Of a stretch of 64,000 nucleotides of DNA, positions 15,609-26,774 are shown in pieces. How positions within the stretch are numbered: position 1 is the first letter of the stretch; each line of letters begins with the position of its first letter. Origin of the DNA: Trichuris trichiura (taxonomy: Eukaryota > Nematoda > Enoplea > Trichinellida > Trichuridae); the NCBI GenBank assembly GCA_037903355.1, contig JBAJFE010000026.1:2232001-2296000 (forward strand), given 5' to 3'. The notes under the pieces were generated by a model. That model saw only the letters and a program-made list of their open reading frames with translations, did no database searches and was not told the origin of the DNA. A program made the position numbers and the translations under genes.

Positions 15609-17029
15609 TTAATAATTCTTTGTCTTATTGACCAACTGTGCAGATTTCATTGCCGCCGCCTCAACGGCACAAATGAGGGCACTTCGGTAAGCATGTTTCT
15701 CTAATTCATGAACGCCACAAACAGTTGCACCGCCAGGTGATTCCACTGCTTCTCTTAGTACGCCAGGGTGAGTGCCAGTTTCTATTACCATTGTTGCTGC
15801 ACCCTATTTGTTAATATTATATTATCGAAAGAATAAATCAGTCTAAATAACTTACTCGCATCGTGTGTGCTGCTAACTTTAGCGCAACGTCTCTAGTCAA
15901 GCCAAGTTTGACAGCTCCTTCAGCTAATGCTTCCAACGTGAGGTACATCTGTAATTTAACATTGTTTCTATGATTTTACATTGTTTTCGTACTACTTACA
16001 TAGGCTGGTCCGCAGCCGCTGAGTCCTACGGCAGCATCAAACAGTTGTTCAGGTACCTGTAAAGCGTATCCAACGGAAGAGAACATGTCTTCTATAAGCT
16101 TAAAATCTTCAGGCTTGCAAGTTCTTCCTAGACAAAATAGTGATGTGCCTTCCATTACTGCAACCACCGTGTTAGGCATTACTCGTGCAACGCGGTAGCC
16201 AGCAGGGCAAAACTGAAAATAGAACTGGTCCTTTACGGTTAATGGTTCAAGCTAAAACTTATAAGATGTTTTAACTACTAATCATTGTTTATAAAAGAAG
16301 TAGCACTTATAGTGATTAATTTGGAATTTTAAGATCAAAAACGTGATTAAGTTGCTGGAATCAAAAGGTTTGCTTGCTATTATTTCAAAGCTATGCGTAA
16401 AAAGACAGAAACTGCCAAACATTGATAAATGCTAAATCTTTTCTGCCTGCTTTTAGAAATTTCGCCAAGCAACTGTTATGCTTAAGATATTAGAAGTAAA
16501 ATATTAATATAAATAGTATAAGCCGTTACAAGAAACAACCTTTTCAAACTTGCGATTCATTTGATAAGGAATTGAATGATAACCTGTTCGATATCGGCAA
16601 TCGAAACACCAGCAGCAAGTGAAACGAGCAGCTTTTCATTTGCAGGCGTGGAAAGCCACTGGATTTCATTGCAAACTTCTCTTACTATGCTTGGTTTTAC
16701 TGCCAGTAAGATAACTTCACTTTCATTCACCACCTGAGCGTTATCTGACGTTGTCCTAATGTTCATTTTCTATCAAGGAAACGCTAAAACTTAATTCACC
16801 TTTATTGACACAGTTATACTTTCATTTTATCCAAGTTCACAGTGTCCCATTGCGGAGCGCTGGCAGACAGCTGATTCGCTTTCAGTTTGCCTGAATGAGA
16901 AAGGCAAAAACATAATGTACACTGGAAACTGAATATGAAAAACAAACCGGACGCGATCATTCCGCGAACTAGAGCTTGAGCTATGTTTCCGGCACCAATA
17001 AAACCAACCGTTATTTTTGACAGCAGCAT
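15609..17029 (-). CDS. pycr: Pyrroline-5-carboxylate reductase
   Basis: Catalyses the last step of proline synthesis, NAD(P)H-dependent reduction of pyrroline-5-carboxylate. Exons on the minus strand: 17029-16948, 16890-16820, 16769-16584, 16212-16000, 15948-15856, 15803-15609, giving 279 aa, a normal length. The Rossmann start is VGFIGAGNIAQALVRGMIAS. The family ASAP box, VILLAVKPSIV, VSLAAGVSIADIE and RVARVMPNTVVAVMEG follow. The C-terminal dimer/active-site domain has SSVGYALQVPEQLFDAAVGL, SGCGPAY, AEGAVKLGL, the signature SPGGATVCGVHELE, and AVEAAAMKSAQL. The start is the Met of MLLSK: the more upstream in-frame codon is not ATG. No clear mitochondrial presequence, so a cytosolic form is likely. 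Converges on ATP6AP2 and shares its upstream region with the divergent gephyrin-like gene. Confidence 0.95.
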
Positions 17030-17797
17030 GTCGATCGTTCGTTGCACTTTGATTAATGGCAAGCAGTTGACCTATTTGAACTTCTAGGCACAGTAGACAT
17101 ACAAAACCGCGTGGCAGAAAACAACGCGGGAAAAAGTTACCTTTTAGCGCTCAGTGTGCGTGTTGCAAATTACACGTACAATGTAAATGATTCGTAGGTA
17201 GCAGTCCCAAAACCCATCGTTTTTCGCAGATGTACCACGTTTGCTGAGAATAAGTCTGACATATAAAGTTGCATAGATTGTATAGAAAGTTCCATGGAAA
17301 AATAATTTGTTCATAAACAAGCGTATCGTATTTCTTAATCGCGCTCAGACTGAACTGTAATGATGGAAAGTCTAAGCTGAATTTTTCTGCGCATATGTTT
17401 AACTCGTTTTCTAAGGATACGTGGTTCATTAGTGCTGCTTATCCACTTGTTGGTTTTAACAAAAAGTGAGAAATGGTCATCCTATTGGTTTGCAAGTCAA
17501 ACGCAGATGCGTACTTGAATTTTTCTGACATATTCTGTATTCATCGGTTCGTTGCTGTTTTCCTTATCAGACGATGTTGTCAAGGTCATCATCACGCGCA
17601 GTTTCAGACGAGACTGTTTGTTGTAGCAAAAGTGGAAACATTAACCTGGCGATGCAGCAGGGACAATTTGATTATATCAAAGATTATCCTGCTAAAAGTT
17701 CAGAATAATTAAACTTCTCTTATTTGAGTTTCATCTTTATACTTCAGGTTCTGTTATTGTTAACGTTGTAAGCAGATCACGGAATTCTCGTTATCGA
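17030..17797. promoter_or_regulatory. Divergent promoter region PYCR / gephyrin-like gene
   Basis: Contains the 5' ends of two divergent genes. A possible first exon of the + gene lies at 17574-17631: acceptor TTCCTTATCAG, then ACGATG, Ser-rich peptide MLSRSSSRAVSDET, donor GTGGAA. It joins in frame (phase 1) to an acceptor at 17747 that reads on into the E domain through SRSRNSRYRM. No TATA-type element is evident. Confidence 0.4.
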
Positions 17798-20700
17798 ATG
17801 TTACCTGTTGATGAAGCTTTGAAAGTCATCTTTGAGGAGCTAAAAACGTATGAAAAGCAGTCTGTTCTACTTCCCGTTGATAGCGCGAATGATCATGTTC
17901 TAACTGAACCTGTGTACTCTCCGGAACCGTTGCCAGCGTTTGCTGCCTCGATTAAAGACGGCTATGCAGTAATTGGTGAAACTTCTTTTTCAGTTATTTG
18001 ACTAGTCTGGCTACAATTATACTTAAGCTGCTGATGGTGACGGACTTCGAAAGGTGCTTCAGCCGGAAGGTTTTGGCAGCCACGTAAGGGATCATTACTG
18101 TGTCCATTTACCAAAGTGAATCAGTCCTTTATTGTTTTACGTAGCAAGAATTTCATAGTGGATCTTCAGATTCACGGGTTTGGCCTGTTGGACGTATCTG
18201 TAAGTAAACTCCAAAATGCCCTACCAACGGATGGATGAGCAAATTGTAAGAGAAAATACAAAACAATTTGTATACCGTACGTTTCGGAACTGCTCTTGTT
18301 CCGTCGTCAGCAGTATGAGGGAGGAACACGAGCAGTTCCGAAACGTACGGTATACACAATGTTCTGTATTTTCTCTTACAATTTGCTCATCCATCCGTTG
18401 GTAGGGCATTTTGAAGTTTACTTACAGATACATCCGACAGGCCAAACCCGTGAACCAGAGGAACAACTATGAAACAACTCCGGCCTGTTAAAAGACATCC
18501 TGTCTTTCGAAGCAAGAATTTAAGGAATTGCAACCCTCGTTCGCAGATTTCTTTATAAAATGTTTTCAGAATGATCTCATCCTACAACCTGGATACTGCA
18601 AACGAGTCAATACTGGTGCTCCACTGATTGAAGGAGCTGATGCGGTGGTTGAAGTAGAGCAAACAGAACTGTTCGATGCAACGGTAGTGCGATGGAATCA
18701 TATAGCTGCTGTCTGATTAATGTGCACACTTTAAAGGATGATAAAGAGGACATCATTAAGATTAGGAAGGCTGCTCAGGTGGGACAAGACGTAAGGTATC
18801 TCGTTATGGGATGTTTTGTAAGGTACACGTTAATCGTCATGGAAAAATCACGTTAGACCCGCCTTTAGTATTAAGGTCAAAATTATAGCAAAGTTTTCCG
18901 GATTCACCAGATCCCATTATCAGCGTCTTAATGGTGGTCAGAATGATAGTGACTATTCTGTTAAGGGTAACAGTTTTCAGAGCGCTCCAATTCTAAATTT
19001 TTGTCTTTATTCTTTGTTCTTGTCTTTATTCCAATGCTATCTAGATTTTGGTTAATCGAATACGATGATTTTTGTCACTGCTGTTCATTATTAAGGTGCC
19101 AACGGTTGGATCTAGGGAATTCTGAAAACTTTGTTGTAATTACAATTTTTAAAATTAAAAAAGGGCTGATGTGACTTTGCCATAAACGATGCGATGTCCA
19201 ATGCAATTATTTTCTGTTAAGTTGCCTATGGCCAGTATCGTTTTGCATTGTAGACAAATTGGATGTGATGTTGCGATGGGAGAATGCATATTGAGTGCAG
19301 GTTTCCGTCTCACTTCTTCGGAAACGTCTGTTTTAAACAGCGTTGGTGTACGAGATGTAAAAGTTGCCAAAAAGCCTTCAATCGGAATAGTGTCAACTGG
19401 TGACGAGATATGCGAGCACTCTATCAACCCTTTACCCTATGGAAAAGTTCGAGATACGAACAGACCAATGTTAATTTCTTTGATGAGGGAACATGGTTTT
19501 GGCGCTGATGATTTTGGAATTGTGCCTGACGAGTAAGCTTAATGTCTATGAATGGTTATTTTACTTCACTCCTTTCAGGCCAGACAGCATATTAGCTTTG
19601 TTCAAAATGGCATTCAAAAGTGCTGACGTTATTATCAGTTCTGGTGGAATGTCCATGGGCGATAGAGACTTGCTGAAAGAAGTACTAATGCAAGACTTAG
19701 GATTCGAGTTGCATTTTGGACGAGTTTTCATGAAACCTGGGTGAAATCATGCTTGATTTGTTATAAAATTGCCATTGGCTTTTTTCCTTAGCAAACCAAC
19801 AGCTTTCATGAGTGGGTATATGTATGACAGGAAGAAGTTTTTCTTTGGCCTTCCAGGCAATCCCGTGTCCGCATGGGTTACTGCTCATGTATGTGTTCTG
19901 CCTGCATTATTCCGCATGGAAGGGCAGCATTGCGATCCTTTTCCAATTGTTTCAGTTACAGTAAGTATTCCGAATTTCTTTTCTAAATGACGAAAGAAAT
20001 GTTTCCAGTGTTTTCATATTACTATTTTCCTTTTACCATAGTTCTGAATGTTGAATATTGGTCTGTACCAGTTAGAAACGTTGTTCTTTCATCACAGTCT
20101 AAAACGAAACGAAAATTTCGGGGAAAGCATTTCCGGTTTTGGTTAATCGATTCTCACTGGGGTAACATTGGTGACGGGGAGGTCTTCTCTAAAAGCTTTC
20201 TTTCTTTCGAAGTTCAGTAAATGGACTTATATTAATACTAAGAAATTTTGCCTAGAGAAAGATGATATAGAAACTGTACTCACTTGAGTAAAGGGATCCT
20301 GTCAGTTGTGCGTCTCACTGATTGAAAAATGCGGGTTTCTTTTGGGCAAGCATGCGGACATCCTGTTATGCATTTACTTAAACCTAAGCTAAAGAATAAG
20401 CCTTATGTTTAGGCTAGCGCTTAGGCAGGGGAAGAACATGTTGGGCGGCGAGCTTACAATGCGAAGGTGAAGAGCATCACTGACGAGCTTGATATTTCGA
20501 TTATACTGATGCTGAACTGTAGATAGCACAGGAAAAGCGGTTTAATCAATCCCCGTTAGTATGCAACAAGAAAAATTTCCTAACTTTCAGAAACTGTTCC
20601 ACAGAGCTGTGCATTAAAATCAGTCGGTGAAAACGGAAATAGTTTCCAAAAGCCACGATATCTTTTTTTGCTGCATACTAACGGGGATTAAACCGCTTTT

Positions 20701-21073
20701 ACTGGTATACAACACGTCCATTGCGTTGAAGCAGATGGATTGCAGTGCTCCGATTATTTAAATTGGTAATTGGAGCTTCTTTCTCCCGTTGCCTTTCCCA
20801 TTCTTTCCGCGCATATTAAGGGCTTTCTCGCTTTAGGTTGACAGCTCTTATGACCTCGATCCGCGTCCTGAATACGTTAGAGCTTTCTATTCAGCCGATG
20901 GCGGCACGAAACCTTGGCATGCGAAAATTTTTGATCATAATCAGTCTAGCAGTCGACTGATGAGTATCAGACATACCAATATGCTTTTAATGTTACCACA
21001 ATGGACAGTTGAACGTACTAAAATTAACGCTGGTGAGATTGTTCAAGGAATCATCGTACGTTTGCATGTCTGA
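17798..21073 (+). CDS. MoeA/gephyrin E-domain molybdopterin molybdotransferase
   Basis: Molybdenum cofactor synthesis enzyme that inserts molybdate into molybdopterin; the E domain of gephyrin/Cnx1 and bacterial MoeA. Exons: (17574-17631, 17748 onward) to 17975, 18028-18083, 18570-18683, 18737-18795, 19254-19532, 19579-19740, 19792-19960, 20837-21073. Landmarks: PAFAASIKDGYAV, RVNTGAPLIEGADAVVEVEQ, VGQDVRQIGCDV, IGIVSTGDEI, GKVRDTNRPMLISLM, the active-site block SADVIISSGGMSMGDRD, HFGRVFMKPG, FFGLPGNPVSAWVTAHV, and C-terminal domain IV (DLDPRPEYVRAF, RLMSIRHTNMLLMLP). The frame is intact throughout. No MogA-like G domain is found upstream, where a divergent gene starts 0.7 kb away, so this looks like a stand-alone E-domain protein, unlike fused animal gephyrin. 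ATG 17798 is the conservative start; a short 5' exon could extend it. Two introns contain fold-back repeats (18154-18510, 20533-20701). Confidence 0.9.
18154..18510 (-). mobile_element. Palindromic hammerhead-bearing element, copy A
   Basis: 357-bp insertion in an intron (18084-18569) of the gephyrin-like gene, flanked by an 11-bp direct repeat AGCAAGAATTT (18143-18153 and 18511-18521), a target-site duplication. On the minus strand it reads: about 40-nt unpaired head (CTTTTTAACAGG-like), then two arms of about 130 bp forming an almost perfect inverted repeat around a central hairpin. The arms include the core CCCTACCAACGGATGGATGA, shared with copy B at 50 kb. The head of copy B also aligns with this head, so both belong to one family in opposite orientations. 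The central region carries a hammerhead-like motif (separate entry). No coding capacity. Confidence 0.85.
18272..18316 (-). ncRNA. Hammerhead-ribozyme-like motif, copy A
   Basis: On the minus strand: AUACUG (stem I 3' strand), core CUGACGA, one C, stem II GGAAC/GUUCC with 7-nt loop AAGAGCA, core GAA, self-complementary ACGU as a minimal stem III, then A at the cleavage position, then CGGUAU. AUACUG and CGGUAU pair over 6 bp (one G-U) as stem I. This fits a minimal type I hammerhead of the kind known from Penelope-like and other retroelements, whose very short stem III works best in dimers. One C between the CUGACGA box and stem II is not canonical. Catalysis is untested. Confidence 0.65.
20533..20701. 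repeat. Fold-back palindrome in gephyrin-like intron
   Basis: Inverted repeat of about 40 bp arms: AAAAGCGGTTTAAT...CCCCGTTAGTATGCA at 20533-20575 and its complement at about 20670-20701, separated by about 90 bp. It sits in the 876-bp intron 19961-20836. No convincing target-site duplication and no clear hammerhead core; perhaps an older relative of the palindromic elements. Confidence 0.7.
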
Positions 21074-24000
21074 TTGTCGTTGCTTTTCCATTTTTTTTTT
21101 GCAACGTTTCTCACTTGCTTCTTGCCACAATCGTTGAAGTGTACGTCCGTTAGCCTGATAACATAAATTGGATCGCATAATGTCGGCTGGCAAAACACTG
21201 TGCGCATCTGCCTTGTATTAACAAATTATTTGCTTATGCCAGAGTCAATTTTATCCACACTACAGACTTGCGCTACCTTTCTGCATTTACAGGTTAAATC
21301 ATTTGTAAGAAATTGCTGTTTTTCAACCTGCAAACTGGCTTAAATTTTGACAAGGCGCAGTGTGATTTAAATGCATCACTTTTTAAAACAGTTTTGCTAC
21401 TTTTCTTATAACGGAGAGAAATAGTCTTAAGGATCAATTTCGTAGTACGAAACGCAATTTATTTTAGACAATCAGGTTATCTTAATTGTATGCGAGTTAC
21501 GATGCACAGTTTCACGTACTCATTACTTCGTGGTTGATACTTGGTTTTTCGCGCGTTTAATATTGTTTTGTAAGTACAATGCTATCTTTTATGTCTCACT
21601 GTTTCTGTAAATCAACGATGTTGCTGCGGGTTCTAATGTTCGGTAATAACTGTCTTTCTTACCAAGATACTGTTTAGCGGTGCTACGCATTCGGTAAAAA
21701 ATATCTCTTCACGCAAAGTCTAATTCACGGGTGGAAAAACTTTGCTTTCGTGCTTCTTTGTAAACGCATTAAAATATGGTATTTAGCGATGCTCTATTGA
21801 AACTCTAACTTTGTGCTAACCACGAAAAATTGTGGTTGAATCAGAAACAGACAGTTGTGTAAGTTCAGTATTAATTTTTTTCGATTTCAATTAAAACTTT
21901 TTTTGAAGGCTGTTTTGCTATTTGCAGCCGCTCGTCGAAAGTATACCATTGAACGGCATCTTGAACTTTTACATTTGTGAAAGGAAAAGAGACATTTATT
22001 TGAACAACGAAAGAAGGTTCAAACGTTCTCGCAGCTTTCAGAACTTATGCTGCTTCGTTTTCCACGCTTTGCTGGCGTTGAAAGCAGAGAACGATAGATG
22101 CCGACAGCAATGCGAGATTTGAGTAGTTCAAGCAACCGCTCAGTGATAACATGTGTAATCGTCCTTTGATTTTAATTGTAAGTACTGAGTAGACGAACTG
22201 CTTGTCTCGCACCGGTTTGTATGCGGCATTTACCACGTATGCTGAACCGTTCGTTTTGATCTTGGTAAAGGTATGATGTTGTCTGTTGCGCGAACAGGAG
22301 TACGTTACGAAACAGATGCTTTAACGCCATGGAGTCCCTATGTGCTCAGGGCACGTCGCAGCGAAACATTTGCCAAGCATTGACAATCAAAAGATCCTTT
22401 CTAGCGATCTCGATCGTAACAATGTTCTCCAGCATGTACGCTGCTAGATTTTAAGGCAACATGTGAGATTTCCATTAGCATTGGTTTTTCGAACAGTTTC
22501 TAAGTTGATACAAAAATAGGTTATCCAAGAAACGTTAATTTTCTGTAACTTTCTAATCTGGTTTGTATACCAAAAGTTTCCATGGCATTTGGGCCCGAAC
22601 TGTTTATTGAGGTGAGCACTGCTTTCGTTATTTGCATGATGGCATTCATTCCTCTTGACACTTAGCAACGTTCTTCATAAGAAAACGAATATCAGGCCAT
22701 TCGATGTGAAAGTAGTCATCGGTCAACCCAAGAGTGGTGGTCTTCGTTGCTTCAATGATCTGAGCTTTCGGAGTGAACATTTTTCCCGTCAGTGTTTACT
22801 AGTTGATAGGTTTACTGGTTCGGAGTCATCGTCCGCGTATATACGGGCATTATTATTTCAAAGAGCGTTTTGTAACGGGCGGTTTCTCCTTTTTAATGGT
22901 TTGGTTACCTCTTGATGTTGTCCAGTAAATGTGTGATCACTGAGAACAAATCATTAGTCAATGGAAGGTCGGGAGATGTACCATCAAAAGCTGACCAACG
23001 TTTAAACATGCAGAAGTATGTCTCTTTTGGAACTAACATGTGCACAGAAATGAACAGATCATTTTTATTATGTCATGATCAAACTGGCCTATGCTTCGCT
23101 AACGTTAGCGCTCCTCAGATAAAGAGAGTTCTTTTGATCTCTCTGTGCCTTGAAACGTAAACCTTTTAGCTTCAGGTCGTTTGAACATTGAAAGGAATAT
23201 TCAGCCTCTGGGGATGCGTTGGCTGCATCTTGAATGACCTGTCTATCCAATTTTTGTTTTATCTACTGCTGTATCTGCCAGTCGTTTTTGTGACTGAATT
23301 TGTTGCATTAAAAGTGCAGCTTTCTTGTCCGGGTATGTTGAATTCAGTAACGGGCTACAGAGAACAACCCGTAATAATTCCGGCTCATACATTCTTTAGC
23401 GAGTCTTGTCGATCCGTATTCCTTTTTAAGGTTCATTAGCATGCGTATGCCTGTTCTTTAAGCCCTATCAAGAAAGGCAGGCTGTTGCAAAAATACGAAG
23501 TGCTTAAGAACTGCTTTTTCTGAACGGAAACATACTGTTTTCGTTGTTCAGCCGGTCACCTAATATATACGCTAGTGCAGAGTGCCCATTTTGTTAATTA
23601 TTGACATTGATGTTGTAATACCGTTGAAATCATTGTTTCTCAGCCTTTTCCCCACCGTCACCTTAGGCGTTTTTGTCCCCCCTGGAGACTGAAATTTTCC
23701 CTGTCCTCTGTCTTACGCATTCACTTGGGCACTGATACTTTGACGTCGTTTTGGGGTGCGATAAACTTGGACAGATGGCCTGTGGCTTTCTGTATCATGG
23801 TCCGTTTTCCTTCTGGCGGCAGGCCAAGTTGGGATGACCCTGATCAGTGGCTATGGCGAAGATTAGCATAGTAAAATGGGCTGCCAAAAAGCGCGTACCC
23901 ACTGCGATAGTAATGGCCTCGTCGTAATCGCCTGTGTTTACGGTTACGAGACCGAGTACTCTTCTGGAGTTCAGATTGCTCCTTCTACGGACAAATAGTT

Positions 24001-25300
24001 TTCAGAAGAACGCCCTTTGCGAACACGTGCTGCTGTTCACATCGTTAAGGTGGCTGTTTCTAATGCCCAGTATTTATTTGCTCACGTTGCAGATCATGTT
24101 GGTTCAGCGCACTGGGTTGAGATTCATTCATTCATGCCAAACGAACAGTAGAATGAATTTTTTATCCATGTGCTAACGACTAGTTTTTGCATGCCGAAGC
24201 GAAACTAATTTTTTAACGTTTGGTTGCATGTTTGTAACCACGGGCGCAAACCATGGAGGAAAAACTTTCATTTGCTAGCTCAGCGCAAACGGCCGAGCAA
24301 CAATGACGCGCAGACATCCATAGTCAAGCTAGCCATAGGCACTTGTGATTTACGTGAAATGGAATTTTTTTTCACTAAAAGATGTACTGGACGTAGTGAC
24401 GTCACGTCGAAATTCGTCGGCCTCTTCCTGTACTTCACCGGCATAAGTGAACAACAAACTTCCGCTCGTGGCCTTTTGTAGAGGAGACTACTGTTGCATC
24501 AGCAGTTCATTGCCTTCTTTTTGAGGAGATTACGACAGTCCCAAGCACTGAATCATCCCTTTGGGCTTTTTTTTGCCTCGTTGGTTTCCATCGTCCCCCA
24601 CTATACTCGGTTTAAATTGTCCCCGATTTAAACTATAGACTTCGTCAGAAGATACCTTATTCGGTAGCTAACAAAATCCGTGTGTCATTCACGCATTGTT
24701 TAAAGTACTTTTTCTTGCACTTCTTCGTTACCTACGCAACTTGACCTACTGGTGATGAAACCAGGGAAGTTTTGAAGACAGTACAAAGTAAAAGTTGATA
24801 CCAGTGTATCGTGATTTAATAGTTCGATTTAATAGTTAATACACTTGTTGTCTTCGAAGATGAAATTGTTGGATAAAATTTACAAAATTGTGAGCAATAA
24901 GTGATCAATTCATTGCAGAGCTCCGCAACGTTGATTCATTGAATCCCTACAGTTTCGGGTCGTATGTTAATGGGTTAACTTAAACTCTTCTATTTTAAAT
25001 TAGATTATGTAAAAGTGTGGACATTATAATTTCACTTTAAAGTTTATACACTAAGTTGAAAAAGTCTAGAATGTTGCAACATAGAGATTTAAGTTTTGCC
25101 ATGTTTCACATTTCTTTTAGCAATATCAGGCAGTTTGCACATCTATGAGTAGACTTATTGCGCGTGGAAAGATTGCAAAGTGCGTTGGCACAGATTCATT
25201 TTTCATGCATAGGTTTCCTGTTTGTTCGTTTACGCGTTAATGTTGATGTTAACAAAAAAACTGCTAATAAAGCACTTGTCATTTTAGTAACATTCCAAAA
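21074..25300. other. Gene-poor interval
   Basis: 4.2 kb in which I recognise no gene, tRNA or rRNA. Open frames here (longest about 86 codons) show no family signature, no consistent splice sites and no trans-splice-like acceptor at the ATG. A G+C-richer patch at 23,640-24,600 with C-runs may be an old decayed repeat. At the right end TTTTAG lies about 15 bp before the LRR1 ATG. Confidence 0.4.
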
Positions 25301-26774
25301 ATGGCGTCAAGATGTAAAGTCAAAATTATCGCAGGTAATGAAGTTGTGCAGCGTTTGGCCCAATGTGATATAGCGATACTGCAAGATGAGTCATCCCATC
25401 CTTTCTTCTTTCTTCATCTCCGCATTGGGGTGATGGAGAGGTGTTTCAGCTTTAGCAGGTTAGTTAAAATCAGCACCCGATTCGCGGAAGAAGGGAAGAT
25501 CACGCTTACGTTTTCGCCGAATACTTCTGTCTTCCTCTCGGAGGTAGGTGTCAGATTATTTGAATCAGTCTTGCTAATGCTGATGTGGTATCAATTTAAA
25601 TAGTTGTAATCAGCAGAGCAGTTACTGTTTTAAGAAAAATTGCCTGCAGCTTATACTTAAGGATGAAGTAAAGTTTCTAGTGATTTGCTTTAGTGATTAT
25701 TCGAAATCAGCGTAAACTGGTAGTGATAAAAAACGATCACTTGACATTTCAACTAAACTTTTTGTTTTTTTCGTGTAGGAACCGTTGCGTTTGTTTGGCA
25801 AAAGCTATCTTCTCTAGTGCTAGTAATATTAGCTTTATCAATTGGTGTTTTGCGTGGTTTGCTTCTCAATTCGCTCCTTATGACATTCCCTTTAGGTTGA
25901 TAATTGTCTTTTGAAAAAACTGTGTGATTCTTTTGGCCTTGACAATCTGACATCGAAATTTACACATGGGCAGACGGTCTTCCACTTGTCTTCCTCTGTT
26001 TTCGATGATGGAACTTCGCTGAACTTTGGATCGGATGTTTCAAATTTGAAGGCTGTGTTTATTGATACTTGTTGTTTTCACTCGGGAACGGTTTCCTGTA
26101 ACCTGAGTTCTTTGGTGAAACTTAATTGCCTAAGGTTTGCTTGCTGCAATATCAAAGCATTCACTGCTACATTTTGGCTGAATGTACCAAAAACGGTATC
26201 CTATCTCGACTTGAGGGGCAACAGGTTGCAACATTTGTCTGAATTAATTTGCGAATTGCCGTTAGCTTCATTGAACGTCAGTGGAAACAAGCTTCGTAAG
26301 CTTCCAAAGAACATCGGTCGTTTGAGGGGCACATTACGTTACCTGAACGTAGCCAGTAACCGACTTAGAAGTTTGCCTTATAGCTTGGAATCTTTGAGGC
26401 TGAGAGAATTGATTGCGTTCGAAAACAGGTTTCGCTATGACGGTTGCGACTTTTCTATGCGTGTGAGAAGGCTCCCTCGTCTTCAAGAAATTGCTGCTGC
26501 GCAAGTTGAAATGAGCGGGTGAGCTTTATTTGTAAAGTTTTTTTCCTATTGTTCGCTATTTAGCATTGATACTACCAACCTGTCCGTACCATGCAAGGTT
26601 ATAATGAATGGAATAGAGCGTTGTGCAAAGTGTCACGTAGCTGTGCACGTATCACAATGTGTGTTCAGACCACGTCGTTTTAGACCGTCAGTGTGCTGTG
26701 AAGAGTTTTCGTGCGGCCATTTTTCAATTAACATATGTTGCTTTTTACCCCTGTGCAGGCGATGCTTTCCTTAA
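25301..26774 (+). CDS. lrr-1: LRR1-like leucine-rich-repeat protein, CUL2 substrate receptor
   Basis: Ortholog of LRR1/PPIL5, substrate receptor of a nuclear CUL2 ubiquitin ligase that in animals removes the CMG helicase from terminated replisomes. Exons: 25301-25543, 25896-26518, 26564-26774; 358 aa against about 414 in human. The N-terminal domain ends RFAEEGKITLTFSPNTSVFL, paralleling the human FVDEGKATVRLKEPPVDICL. It then has LRRs (YLDLRGNRLQHLSELICELP, SLNVSGNKLRKLPKNIGRL, YLNVASNRLRSLPYSLESL), the post-LRR segment RLPRLQEIAAAQV, and a Cys-rich C-terminal domain (RCAKCHVAVHVSQCVF, VCCEEFSC, CCFLPLCRRC) matching the family's CVCGRFC-containing end. The ATG is preceded by a TTTTAG acceptor. 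AATAAA at 26870. The middle exon acceptor (25895) was chosen because it restores phase. Confidence 0.88.

Noticed and set aside
18145..18199. Possible extra exon of the gephyrin-like gene (open frame ending ATCT|GTAAGT)
   Set aside because: Including it gives a stop or breaks the phase at the next exon. Joining 18083 directly to 18570 matches the family without a gap, and the stretch is part of the palindromic element arm.
23640..24640. C-rich patch as an RNA gene or promoter
   Set aside because: No conserved RNA fold, promoter box or adjacent gene; more likely old repeat debris.
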